Below are positions 32,315 through 40,031 of a DNA stretch of 64,000 bases, piece by piece (position 1 is the stretch's first letter; each line of letters starts with the position of its first letter). Origin of the DNA: Saccharospirillum alexandrii_A (GTDB taxonomy: Bacteria; Pseudomonadota; Gammaproteobacteria; Pseudomonadales; Natronospirillaceae); NCBI RefSeq assembly GCF_043641555.1, contig NZ_JBHZRJ010000003.1, forward strand, positions 806,001-870,000, in the 5' to 3' direction. Both the position numbers and the translations under genes were made by a program. The notes under the pieces were generated by a model. The model was given only the letters and a program-made list of their open reading frames with translations. It did no database searches and was not told the DNA's origin.

Positions 32315-33265
32315 TTAACCACCAGTACTACCTTCGGGTCGACTGAGTTTCAGGTATATGCCTAGCCCGATCAAGAGTGCCACGGCGGATAACATCATAT
32401 AGACCGCCTGGATCAGTTGGTCGCTCTCACCCAGCAGTGACTTGAACATCAGCAGTAATGCCTCGATCGAAATCGCTATCAGGATAGCAGACATGAAGCG
32501 GGTAATGGTTCTTTCTGTTGATCCGTGGTGGTGAATGTCTTTGTGAACGAAGACTTCTTCCTCGATGATGGTTTTGCCGAGGTCAAAAATGGCCAGGCTC
32601 AGTGTGATCAGAATCACGACGCCGAATGAGTCGGTAGCGATGTGGCTGGGTGTCAGCAGGGTACCCAGCAGTGATTGCAGCGAGGCCCAGAGCAACAGGC
32701 CGGAGACTGCTATCAACACCGATCCGATCAGGGCGTAGACGGTTCGAAAAACTGGGTGAAACCGATAGCGCAATTGATCGTTGTTCAGGTAAGCAATCAG
32801 TGCCTGCAGGTTTAAATTAAGGACCAGATAGCCGGGCGTTTCAGCATCCGACTCATCGCTGTCGTTGCGGTTGAATCGCAGCACTGCCGAAATGGCCAGA
32901 CGGTGGGTTGCGCTCGACAGGTAAGGTTCGGAGACAGTGATGGCCCCCGGGTTGTGGTGCGCTGCCTGAAAGTAGGGCCGGTGGCTGCGATCGCTGTGTT
33001 GCCCCAGGGTGCGACGCGCCGGTTCGGTGACCCCCTGGCCGTAGGCGGAAGGCAGTAATTGTTTGCCTCGCTCGTCCAGACTGTAGAGCATCTCGATGAA
33101 CGGATAGGCCTTGCTGAGGTGGGCCACTTCCTCTTGCTGTGCGTTGGGATCGGTGAGCAAACTGATGCGGTCGAGGCTGGAGACGATCGATTCGATCAGG
33201 CCATTGATGGCAACGCGATCTTGCTGGTAGCTTGATACCAGATGCAAATAACTGTGGTACGCCAT
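32315..33265 (-). CDS. Cache-like sensor domain with four transmembrane helices
   Basis: A 316-residue protein. Residues about 15-160 read as a PDC/Cache sensor (YPFIEMLYSLDERGKQLLPSAYG; DRSHRPYFQAAHHNPGAITVSEPYLSSATHRLAISAVLRF). They are followed by four hydrophobic helices (about 175-208, 213-235, 255-280 and 286-308). No kinase, cyclase or methyl-accepting domain follows. Normally a membrane helix precedes a Cache domain; here none is visible, and an in-frame stop 12 codons upstream of ATG 33265 limits extension. The role is unknown. It lies after nrtABC but behind a terminator. Confidence 0.65.
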   Translation of the reverse strand: MAYHSYLHLVSSYQQDRVAINGLIESIVSSLDRISLLTDPNAQQEEVAHLSKAYPFIEMLYSLDERGKQLLPSAYGQGVTEPARRTLGQHSDRSHRPYFQAAHHNPGAITVSEPYLSSATHRLAISAVLRFNRNDSDESDAETPGYLVLNLNLQALIAYLNNDQLRYRFHPVFRTVYALIGSVLIAVSGLLLWASLQSLLGTLLTPSHIATDSFGVVILITLSLAIFDLGKTIIEEEVFVHKDIHHHGSTERTITRFMSAILIAISIEALLLMFKSLLGESDQLIQAVYMMLSAVALLIGLGIYLKLSRPEGSTGG

Positions 33266-33516
33266 GGGGCGTTCAAGTCCTTTGGGAGTGAGTGAGGACC
33301 TTTACGCTATCACCCCTCGGGATGCTTCTCCAATGGCGACGCTAATACCTGGGCCTGCCCGGCAGGTCAGCTTTGTTGCTCAGTAACAGCCTGCTGACCG
33401 ATGCGCCCTGTGTTCGCGAGTACGGCCTGTTAAACCGTAAGGAAATAACAGAACCCGGTGAAATGGTGGGGTATTTGTTCTGGCAATTCGGAGGTGTTGT
33501 TAAAAAATAGATCAAT

Positions 33517-33543
33517 AAAGAGGGTGCGTTGCGCACCCTCTTT
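33517..33543 (-). terminator. Terminator of the nrtABC operon
   Basis: AAAGAGGGTGCG (33517-33528) and CGCACCCTCTTT (33532-33543) form a perfect 12-bp stem with a three-base loop, just after the nrtC stop on the minus strand. A-rich and T-rich flanks may allow use in both directions. Confidence 0.85.
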
Positions 33544-33553
33544 GTAAAAAACG

Positions 33554-34402
33554 TCAGGCCACTTCGGTTTTCTTTTTTGCCGGTGTGGTCGCCGTTGCCC
33601 GCGATGAAATCGGTTCGATCTTGCGTTGTTTTTCGTACAGAAATGTCAGCACTTCAGAGCGTAAATGGTTGTAGTGACCATCGTCGGCCAGTGCCAGGCG
33701 GTTGCGTGGGCGCTCAAGATCCACGTCCAGAATCTGACCGACCGTTGCCGAGGGGCCATTGGTCATCATTACGATGCGGTCTGAGAGCAGCACGGCTTCG
33801 TCGACATCGTGAGTGATCATAATCACCGTTGTGCCTAGCTGTGATTGAATGTCCATCAGCGAATCTTGCAGGTGGGCGCGGGTCAGGGCGTCGAGTGCGC
33901 CAAAGGGTTCGTCAAGCAACAGCACACTGGGCTGCATCGCCAGTGCCCTCGCAATGCCGACCCGCTGCTTCATCCCGCCGGAGATTTCACCGGGGCGCTT
34001 GTGCATGGCGTGGCCCATGTGCACCAGCTCCAGGTTGTGGGCGATCCAGTCTTTCAGTTCGGCTCGGCTTTTGGTTTTTCCGAACACGCGCTTAACCGCC
34101 AGTTCCACGTTTTCCCAGGCAGTGAGCCAGGGCAGCAGGCTGTGGTTCTGAAATACCACGGCGCGTTCCGGGCCGGGCTCGTCGACTTCCTTGCCGTTGA
34201 GCAACACGCCACCACGAGTTGCCTGGTGCAAACCAGCGACAATGTTGAGTACGGTACTCTTACCGCAACCCGAATGCCCGATCAGTGATACAAACTCACC
34301 GTCGCGCACTTTCAGATTGACGTTGCTGAGGGCCGTGAAAGGCCCCTTGGGGGTCGGGAAGTCGATTCCGACGCCACTCAGTTCGAGATGTGTCTGGGTC
34401 AT
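33554..34402 (-). CDS. nrtC: Nitrate ABC transporter, ATP-binding protein
   Basis: A 282-residue ATPase with Walker A GHSGCGKST, signature ISGGMKQRVGIARAL and Walker B VLLLDEPFGALDAL. It belongs to the nitrate/sulfonate/taurine subgroup (LSGVGIDFPTPKGPFTALSNVNL). It lacks the NrtA-like C-terminal domain of cyanobacterial NrtC, so it resembles NrtD/NasD in domain content; the gene name is by position. It energises nitrate uptake with the upstream permease and binding protein. The start ATG 34402 lies 40 bases after the permease stop. Confidence 0.9.
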   Translation of the reverse strand: MTQTHLELSGVGIDFPTPKGPFTALSNVNLKVRDGEFVSLIGHSGCGKSTVLNIVAGLHQATRGGVLLNGKEVDEPGPERAVVFQNHSLLPWLTAWENVELAVKRVFGKTKSRAELKDWIAHNLELVHMGHAMHKRPGEISGGMKQRVGIARALAMQPSVLLLDEPFGALDALTRAHLQDSLMDIQSQLGTTVIMITHDVDEAVLLSDRIVMMTNGPSATVGQILDVDLERPRNRLALADDGHYNHLRSEVLTFLYEKQRKIEPISSRATATTPAKKKTEVA

Positions 34403-34442
34403 GTTAATCTCCTGACGCGTAAAAAATTCGGGTTGCTTGGGT

Positions 34443-35444
34443 TCAGCGTTGCTCGCTGGTTTTGTCCCAGCTGACGGCCTGTTGCAGCATCAGCATGATG
34501 CGGTCGAGGGCGTAGCCGATCAGGCCAATGGCCAGCACTGCGACCATGATGCGACCGAGTGAATCGGAACTGCCGTTCTGGAATTCATCCCAGACGAATT
34601 TGCCCAGCCCCGGATTCTGCGCCAGCATTTCAGCGGCAATCAGCACCATCCAGGCAATACCCAGCGACACCCGCAAACCGGTAAACATCATCGGTATGGC
34701 CGAGGGGATGACGATTTTACGAATGTGGGTGAACGTCGGTAGTCGCAGAACTTTACTGACGTTCAGTAAATCACGATCGATATTGGCCACGCCCACGGCG
34801 GTGTTGATCAGCGTTGGCCAAAGCGAACAGAGGGTAACGGTGAACAATGAGGTGATGAACGATTTGTCGAACATCGGGTCGTCTGATACATACACCGCAC
34901 TGACCACCATGGTCACCAGCGGCAGCCAGGCAAGAGGCGATACGGGCTTGAAAATCTGGATGATCGGGTTGACGGCCTGATAAGTCGACCGCGACAAACC
35001 GATGATGATGCCACAGGGAATCGCGATCACACTCGACACCAGAAAGCCGGCGAGTACCGTGACCAGACTGGTAAAAATCTGATCGATGAACGTCGCCTTG
35101 CCCGGGTAACTGTGGATGGTTGGGCTGTAGCTCGGGTCATCGGCCATGCGCGCAGCATTGCGTTCTTCCTGGCGTTGGTAGAAGGCGGTTTCTTTTTCCC
35201 GCTCGGCCACATGGCCCTGCCAAAGTGACTGGCTTTGTTCCACCACATCGACCGGGCCCGGAAAGGTGCCCAGCGAGGTATTGATCTGGCCGGCACCGAC
35301 GTGCCACAGCATCAGAAAGACAACAATGCCGGTCACGGGTAACAGCAGTGATGTCAGCCATTGCACCGGGTTGAAGTCGGCCAGACGATGGCTCAGGTTG
35401 AGCTTGAGTTTCCGCCAGGGGTGGGTGGATGTCTGCGCTGTCAT
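34443..35444 (-). CDS. nrtB: Nitrate ABC transporter, permease
   Basis: A 333-residue inner-membrane protein. One N-terminal helix (SLLLPVTGIVVFLMLWHV) is followed by a long periplasmic insert (about 65-120, EKETAFYQRQEERNAARM) and then five or so helices with the permease EAA-type loop near VSKVLRLPTFTHIRKIVIPSAIP. The long insert after the first helix is characteristic of proteobacterial NrtB/NasE. It is the second gene of the nitrate importer operon, between the binding protein and the ATPase. Confidence 0.9.
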   Translation of the reverse strand: MTAQTSTHPWRKLKLNLSHRLADFNPVQWLTSLLLPVTGIVVFLMLWHVGAGQINTSLGTFPGPVDVVEQSQSLWQGHVAEREKETAFYQRQEERNAARMADDPSYSPTIHSYPGKATFIDQIFTSLVTVLAGFLVSSVIAIPCGIIIGLSRSTYQAVNPIIQIFKPVSPLAWLPLVTMVVSAVYVSDDPMFDKSFITSLFTVTLCSLWPTLINTAVGVANIDRDLLNVSKVLRLPTFTHIRKIVIPSAIPMMFTGLRVSLGIAWMVLIAAEMLAQNPGLGKFVWDEFQNGSSDSLGRIMVAVLAIGLIGYALDRIMLMLQQAVSWDKTSEQR

Positions 35445-35502
35445 GGTTTTCTCCTGTACCGCACTGCGCGCTAATTACCCACGAGCAGTGCACGGTCTAC
35501 GA

Positions 35503-36885
35503 TTACTCGTTGCTGCCTTGCAGGCCGATGGGAAACCGGCTCAGGTAGGCGTTGGGTTCACGGCCGTTGTAGGGAATGCCGTCGATAAATTCAGTCTGCT
35601 CGGGTTTGAAGCCGGTTTCGCTGGCAAAGGCCGGGAACTGGTCGGCGCTGAAGGTGCCTTCCTCGATCAGGCTTTCAGCCGCAGCCTGGTAAAGGTCTGG
35701 CCGGTACACTTGTGCTGCCATCTCGACATACCAGTCGTCGGTTTTTTGCTCGTCGATCTGGCCCCAGCGACGCATCTGGGTCAGGTACCAGATGGCATCG
35801 GAGTAGTAGGGGTAGGTTGCGTTGTAGCGGAAAAAGACATTGAAGTCGGGGACGGATCGCACATCGCCGCGTTCGTACTCGAAGGTGCCGGTCATGGAGT
35901 TGGCAATGACTTCTTCATCAGCGCCAACGTACTTGGGCTGCGACAAAATGCGTACGGCTTCTTCCCGGTTGGCATTGTTGTCGGCATCCAACCAGTGAGC
36001 GGCCCGGATCAGCGCGCGCACCATCCGTACGGTGGTGTTCGGATAAGCCTCGGCAAATTCCTCGGTAATGCCAAAGACTTTTTCCGGGTTGTTTTTCCAG
36101 ATCTCGTAGTCGGTAATCACCGGCACACCGATGCCTTTGAACACCGCCTGCTGGTTCCAGGGTTCACCCACGCTGTAGCCTTTGATGGTGCCGGCTTCGA
36201 GTGTCGAGGGCATCTGTGGGGGCGGGGTAACACTCAGTTCGACATCGGCGTCGATCAGCCCGGAGGTATCACCGTTGGCCGGGTCGTAGTACCCCGGGTG
36301 CAAGCCGCCCGCAGCGAGCCAGTAGCGAATTTCGTAGTTGTGGGTCGAGACCGGGAACACCATGCCCATCCGAAACGCCTCGCCCCGGTCGCGGTATTCG
36401 GTGACGACCGGTTGTAACGCCTCGGCACTGATCGGATGCACCGGCTTGCCGTCTTCGTGGGGAATGTGTTCTTTCATGCTTGCCCAGACATCGTTGGAGA
36501 CGGTAATGCCGTTGCCGTTCAGGTCCATCGAAAAAGGCGTAATAATGTTGGCCTGGGTGCCGTAGCCGAGCGTCGCAGCCAGTGGCTGACCGGCGAGCAT
36601 ATGGGCACCATCGAGTTCACCGGTAATAACGCCATCGAGCAGAACTTTCCAGTTGGCCTGGGCTTCGAGCGTGACGTAGAGCCCTTCGTCTTCGAAGTAA
36701 CCTTTTTCGTAGGCGATGGCCAGCGGGGCCATGTCGGTTAGTTTGATAAACCCAAAGGTCAGGGCTTCTTTTTCCGGCCAGCCGAGGTCGGCCTGGGCAA
36801 CGCTGACGGTGGCGCACAGTGCGGTGCCCACCAGGGTTCGGGTGAGCCGTTTAGGCACGAAAGTCGAAGCGTGGTTTAAGGTCAT
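35503..36885 (-). CDS. nrtA: Nitrate ABC transporter, substrate-binding protein
   Basis: A 460-residue exported protein with a signal peptide (about 1-32, ending SVAQA). The mature chain has nitrate-binding NrtA/NasF motifs: GFIKLTDMAPLAIAYEKGYFEDEGL, QANWKVLLDGVITGELDGAHML, and GYSVGEPWNQQAV. ATG 36885 follows GGGGAGAC at a good distance; the frame upstream to 37158 lies in the leader and is not coding. It captures nitrate in the periplasm for NrtB/NrtC. First gene of an operon with a sigma-54 promoter and attenuated leader. Confidence 0.93.
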   Translation of the reverse strand: MTLNHASTFVPKRLTRTLVGTALCATVSVAQADLGWPEKEALTFGFIKLTDMAPLAIAYEKGYFEDEGLYVTLEAQANWKVLLDGVITGELDGAHMLAGQPLAATLGYGTQANIITPFSMDLNGNGITVSNDVWASMKEHIPHEDGKPVHPISAEALQPVVTEYRDRGEAFRMGMVFPVSTHNYEIRYWLAAGGLHPGYYDPANGDTSGLIDADVELSVTPPPQMPSTLEAGTIKGYSVGEPWNQQAVFKGIGVPVITDYEIWKNNPEKVFGITEEFAEAYPNTTVRMVRALIRAAHWLDADNNANREEAVRILSQPKYVGADEEVIANSMTGTFEYERGDVRSVPDFNVFFRYNATYPYYSDAIWYLTQMRRWGQIDEQKTDDWYVEMAAQVYRPDLYQAAAESLIEEGTFSADQFPAFASETGFKPEQTEFIDGIPYNGREPNAYLSRFPIGLQGSNE

Positions 36886-36957
36886 GGTGTCTGTCTCCCC
36901 AAGGTTTACCGTTGCACTCAGCGTGCCGGAATGTGGTCTGGCTGCTGACGAGCGCCC

Positions 36958-37001
36958 AAAAAAAAACGGCACCGAGTTCGCGTTTTGCGAACAGGGCACC
37001 G
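36958..37001 (-). terminator. Leader terminator (attenuator) of nrtABC
   Basis: On the minus strand the arm at 37001-36987 pairs with 36981-36967: a seven-bp lower stem with two G-U pairs, a two-base mismatch, then GTTCGC/GCGAAC around AAAAC, followed by nine T. It lies about 70 bases before the nrtA start. Confidence 0.85.
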
Positions 37002-37006
37002 TTGCC
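36995..37006 (-). promoter_or_regulatory. ANTAR (NasT) P2-type hairpin in the nrtABC leader
   Basis: On the minus strand GGC-AACGGT-GCC gives a hexaloop with A at position 1 and G at position 4, sharing bases with the 5' arm of the terminator. The stem is only three bp, so this is weaker than in the nir/nas leader. A larger bipartite hairpin (ATTGCTC/GAGCAAT enclosing CGCAGC/GCTGCG) at 37024-37065 lies just upstream. Confidence 0.55.
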
Positions 37007-37082
37007 AAGTAGACTGTGTTGTTATTGCTCTGTGCGCAGCGATTAAGCGTCTGCTGCGGAGCAATGGATCTAATCAGAACAA

Positions 37083-37099
37083 AGCGATAACCGTGCCAG
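37083..37099 (-). promoter_or_regulatory. Sigma-54 (-24/-12) promoter of nrtABC
   Basis: Minus strand reads CTGGCACGGTTATCGCT, with GG and GC ten bases apart, a perfect TGGCACG and the same TCGCT -12 variant as in the nir/nas promoter. The start site should be near 37071, giving a leader of about 185 bases. Confidence 0.8.
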
Positions 37100-37217
37100 A
37101 ACTGTTTATCATGTCTGAAACATCGCAGTGGAGCGGCTTGGAGGGTTAGCTGGGGCAACTGTGCCCGCGGTTTGCGCGCTGCGTTAATGCGCTATTTATG
37201 GGCTGAATGGGGGCAGT

Positions 37218-37234
37218 CGCACCATTGGGGCACA
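37218..37234. promoter_or_regulatory. Candidate NtrC-binding site upstream of nrtABC
   Basis: Minus strand TGTGCC-CCAAT-GGTGCG matches nine of twelve positions of TGCACC-N5-GGTGCA. It lies about 120-150 bp upstream of the sigma-54 element, a usual enhancer distance. Confidence 0.4.
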
Positions 37235-37306
37235 ATTTTGCGGCAGGGAAGCGGGTGAGATTGAGGCGGTAACTATCGAGGAAGGAACGAGTATGATGCT
37301 GAGGAT

Positions 37307-37333
37307 CCGGCGCTGGTGACCACCCTGCGCCGG
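37307..37333 (-). other. Hairpin between a small gene and the nrtABC promoter
   Basis: CCGGCGC and GCGCCGG enclose GTGGTCACC-like inner pairing, just after the stop of the 98-residue protein gene on the minus strand. It has no T-run, so it is at best a weak terminator or stabiliser. Confidence 0.35.
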
Positions 37334-37347
37334 TTCTAAAATGGCGG

Positions 37348-37644
37348 TTAAACCAGTTCTGCTTCGTCCATCAGTGAGGCGTGCAAATGCCCCTGGGAAC
37401 CAATCAGCAGACTGCCCTGGCTGTCTTCAACCAGAAATTCGAGTGCATCTTCATCATCGACCGAAATGGACCCGTGAAAGGCATCCAGGGCGGCATCGGC
37501 CCAGTGTTCCTTGTCCAGTTTTGCCGATACATCGACCGAGTATGAACCGACAACCTCCTGATCCCAGTCAGACAGGTCCTCAAACACGCCCCGCGGGCTG
37601 ACGTGAATGAGAACACGAATGGTATCGACTGTGAAACGGATCAT
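37348..37644 (-). CDS. Hypothetical protein, 98 aa
   Basis: A 98-residue acidic protein beginning MIRFTVDTIRVLIHVSPRG. It has alternating beta-like stretches (EVVGSYSVDVSAK; ALEFLVEDSQGSLLIGSQG) and no signal peptide or membrane helix. GGGAG lies 6-10 bases before ATG 37644 on the minus strand. I do not recognise the family. It lies between nasS and nrtA on the same strand, 41 bases after another small gene, but there is no evidence for a role in nitrate metabolism. Confidence 0.6.
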   Translation of the reverse strand: MIRFTVDTIRVLIHVSPRGVFEDLSDWDQEVVGSYSVDVSAKLDKEHWADAALDAFHGSISVDDEDALEFLVEDSQGSLLIGSQGHLHASLMDEAELV

Positions 37645-37685
37645 GATATGGCTCCCGGTATCGCTTTGGACACGTTGGGTTAATG

Positions 37686-37826
37686 TTATGCCCAGTCTGG
37701 GCGATGCTTTTGGTAACCGCGTTTGGCCGACTTTTTCCGGTCGGTAAAGGTCTGGCCTCGGTGCGGATTGAACCGGGCAACCGGGTTGTGCCGTGAAGGC
37801 TCCGGTGCCGACGCTGCTTTGCTCAT
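37686..37826 (-). CDS. Small basic hypothetical protein, 46 aa
   Basis: ATG 37826 on the minus strand follows GGAGAC at a five-base spacing and opens a 46-codon frame. The product is strongly basic: it starts MSKAASAPEPSRHNPVARFN, then contains FTDRKKSAKRGYQKHRPDW and ends in Ala. The NPVA-x-F and D-R-K-K-x-x-K-R-G pattern looks like a conserved short gammaproteobacterial protein of unknown function. It could bind nucleic acid, but that is a guess from charge alone. Confidence 0.6.
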   Translation of the reverse strand: MSKAASAPEPSRHNPVARFNPHRGQTFTDRKKSAKRGYQKHRPDWA

Positions 37827-37972
37827 ACAGGTCTCCCGTCAGCGCCCTGGCACTCTTTTACCAGGGGCTCAGTGGTCAGCGGGTCGCGCATAATACAGAG
37901 GAGAAGGGGGGCTGAAAAGAGGGTTTTTAAAGAAAAATCGGGAGGATTGACGCCGTTTTTTTCAACGGCTTT

Positions 37973-39082
37973 CTAAGTCTCTGAATCGGTTGGAGTTTCA
38001 GCTTTCGGTACCGTCGTCATCTTTTTGAAAACTTTTTTCCAGATCTCTGGCTGGTACGCCCGGTCTATCACCTCGGCGTCAGAAACCCGTTTTTCGGGCA
38101 ATTGCCGGGCGGCTTGCATCTGGGTCAGCATCCAGCGGGCGTGATCCGGGTTGGGGTAGGTAGCCCGGTTGCGGAAGAACACCTTGTGCCAGCGTGGCTG
38201 GCCATCGTGCCAGGGGGCTTGCATGGCTTCCAGCAGCAGGTCGGAATCGCAATTGAGGTAGTCGGGTTTCGCAAGCCAGTGCGCGACTGAGGCCAGGCTG
38301 TTAGGACCATCCAGCCATTGGCAGGCGCGTAACAGGGCGCCGATCAGGGCCTGATGGGTGTCGGGCTGCTGGTCGGCAAAGTCGGCGTGAACGGCCAGCA
38401 CCTTTTCCGGTGCATCGGGCCAGATATCATAGCCCAGCAAGGCCAGGTTGCCCTGGCAGGCGCGAACCGCATCGGTGTTCCAGGGTTCGCCGACGCAAAA
38501 CCCGTCAACATCGCCCTGAGTCAGGGCCTCGACCATTTGCTGCGGCGGTACCACACGGATCCCGATGTCCTGGTTGGGGTCGATGTTGGCCTGGTCAAAA
38601 AAGGTGCGTAACAAATAGGTGTGCATCGACATCGGAAAGACCGTACCAAACACCAGCTTGGGCAGGCCGCGTTTGTGCCGGTCGTCGATCACCGCTTTCA
38701 GCGCTGGCCCCAGTTCGGCCTGCGTTGCGGGCAGGGCACAGCCGAGTGCCGCCGAGAGCGCATTGGAAAAGGTAATGGCATTGCCATTGAGCCCCAGTGA
38801 CAGCGCCGTGGTGAGACGATTTCTAATGGCCGTGCTGGCCAGCGAGGTCTGGCTGGCGACCACCAGTGGCGCGAGCAAATGGGCGGCGTCGATCAGTTTC
38901 AGCGACAGCTTGTCTCTCAGGCTGGCCCAGTTACCTTCCCGGTGCAGGCGCACCTGCAAGCCGGCGTCGGCAAAAAACCCGGCTTCCTGGGCAACGATCA
39001 GCGGCGCCGCATCGAGCAGGGGTAGAAAGCCGAGGTTCAGTTCGGTGCAGTCGGTACCTTGGGGGGTGATCGGGTTACTCAT
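37973..39082 (-). CDS. nasS: Nitrate sensor/anti-activator NasS
   Basis: A 369-residue protein homologous to the nitrate-binding domain of NrtA (LNLGFLPLLDAAPLIVAQEAGFFADAGL; GFCVGEPWNTDAV) but with no signal peptide, so it is cytoplasmic. This is the known form of NasS, which holds the antiterminator NasT inactive until nitrate or nitrite binds. It follows nasT by 84 bases on the same strand. Its presence, with two attenuated leaders nearby, strongly supports nitrate-controlled antitermination of both nas operons. Confidence 0.9.
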   Translation of the reverse strand: MSNPITPQGTDCTELNLGFLPLLDAAPLIVAQEAGFFADAGLQVRLHREGNWASLRDKLSLKLIDAAHLLAPLVVASQTSLASTAIRNRLTTALSLGLNGNAITFSNALSAALGCALPATQAELGPALKAVIDDRHKRGLPKLVFGTVFPMSMHTYLLRTFFDQANIDPNQDIGIRVVPPQQMVEALTQGDVDGFCVGEPWNTDAVRACQGNLALLGYDIWPDAPEKVLAVHADFADQQPDTHQALIGALLRACQWLDGPNSLASVAHWLAKPDYLNCDSDLLLEAMQAPWHDGQPRWHKVFFRNRATYPNPDHARWMLTQMQAARQLPEKRVSDAEVIDRAYQPEIWKKVFKKMTTVPKAETPTDSET

Positions 39083-39166
39083 TACAGTGTTCTCTCGTCA
39101 TCAGTCGCAAGCTGGCTTATACCAGCCGGCCCGGGCGTGAAGGCGTTAGGGGTGGCGGTGGACGGC

Positions 39167-39733
39167 TTATTCATCGAACAGCACCAGTATGTCCTGGGCG
39201 ATTTCGACCAGGCGCACCTTCTTGTTCATGGCCATTTTACGCATGGCGCCAAACGCCGCGGCTTCGTCGCACTGGCGATGTTTCATCAGCAGGCCTTTGG
39301 CCTGGTCGATGACCTTGCGATCAGCCAGTTCATCGCGGGTTTTGCGTAATTCGCCCCGAAGAGCCTGAAAAGCCTCGAAGCGTGAAATGGCAACTTTGAT
39401 AATGGTGTTGACGCGGCTGGCCTGAAGGCCATCGACAATGTAGGCACTGACGCCGGCGTTAATGGCATCACGAATGACGGTGTCGTCGTCATCTTCGGCG
39501 AAGAAGATGATCGGGCGCGGCGTACGGTCGGACGTGAGCGCTACATCCTCGAGCATGTCCCGGTCGGGTGACTGGGCATCGACGATGACAACATCGGGCT
39601 GAAAGGACTCGACCAGTTGGTAGATGCGGTGTTCGTCCGGCGATCGAATCACCACGGCGTAGCCGAGCGCGGTGAGCGCGGTTTCCAGAATTTGGGCGCG
39701 TTCGAGTTGTTGGTCAATGACAAGAATGTTCAT
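39167..39733 (-). CDS. nasT: ANTAR-domain antiterminator NasT
   Basis: A 188-residue RNA-binding response-regulator-like protein. Residues 1-115 form a pseudo-receiver domain (MNILVIDQQLERAQILETAL; PDVVIVDAQSPDRDML). Residues about 130-185 form the ANTAR three-helix domain (LADRKVIDQAKGLLMKHRQCDEAAAFGAMRKMAM). NasT binds leader RNA and prevents terminator formation once NasS releases it. Predicted targets are the leaders before the FAD reductase gene and nrtA. A sigma-54-like element lies about 55 bases upstream. Confidence 0.92.
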   Translation of the reverse strand: MNILVIDQQLERAQILETALTALGYAVVIRSPDEHRIYQLVESFQPDVVIVDAQSPDRDMLEDVALTSDRTPRPIIFFAEDDDDTVIRDAINAGVSAYIVDGLQASRVNTIIKVAISRFEAFQALRGELRKTRDELADRKVIDQAKGLLMKHRQCDEAAAFGAMRKMAMNKKVRLVEIAQDILVLFDE

Positions 39734-39788
39734 ACGCGCACGGCGAGGTCCTGCATTAATGGGTCTAAGACGGGGCTTGGCTTGTCAT

Positions 39789-39804
39789 TGCAAGGGCTGT
39801 GCCT
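39789..39804 (-). promoter_or_regulatory. Sigma-54-like promoter of nasTS
   Basis: Minus strand AGGCACAGCCCTTGCA: GG and GC are ten bases apart and the -12 TTGCA is perfect, but the -24 element has two departures from TGGCACG. It ends 56 bases before nasT. Confidence 0.55.
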
Positions 39805-39842
39805 TTAAAATCGCCGCGGTCGGGCGGATCAGGGGTTCAAAG

Positions 39843-39859
39843 CGCTGCATTATGGTGCA
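39843..39859. promoter_or_regulatory. Candidate NtrC-binding site upstream of nasTS
   Basis: CGCTGC-ATTAT-GGTGCA has a perfect right half-site and three of six in the left, at the correct five-base spacing. It lies about 40-70 bp upstream of the sigma-54-like element. Confidence 0.3.
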
Positions 39860-40031
39860 TCCGCGCGTCTTTGGGGCGGCTTACCGCACCGATGGGGAGC
39901 GCAGTGACGAGCCCTTGCAGACATTAATCCCCCCGATGACTTGGCGACAGCGGTAGCGGGGCGTATGGTATGAGGCTAAAGTCGATGCAGGTCTGTCACC
40001 GGTATTGATTCATCACCTCTGGGAGCGTGCT

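Noticed and set aside
33342..33536. A 64-codon minus-strand frame between nrtC and the Cache-like gene
   Set aside because: It starts within the nrtABC terminator and has no ribosome-binding site.
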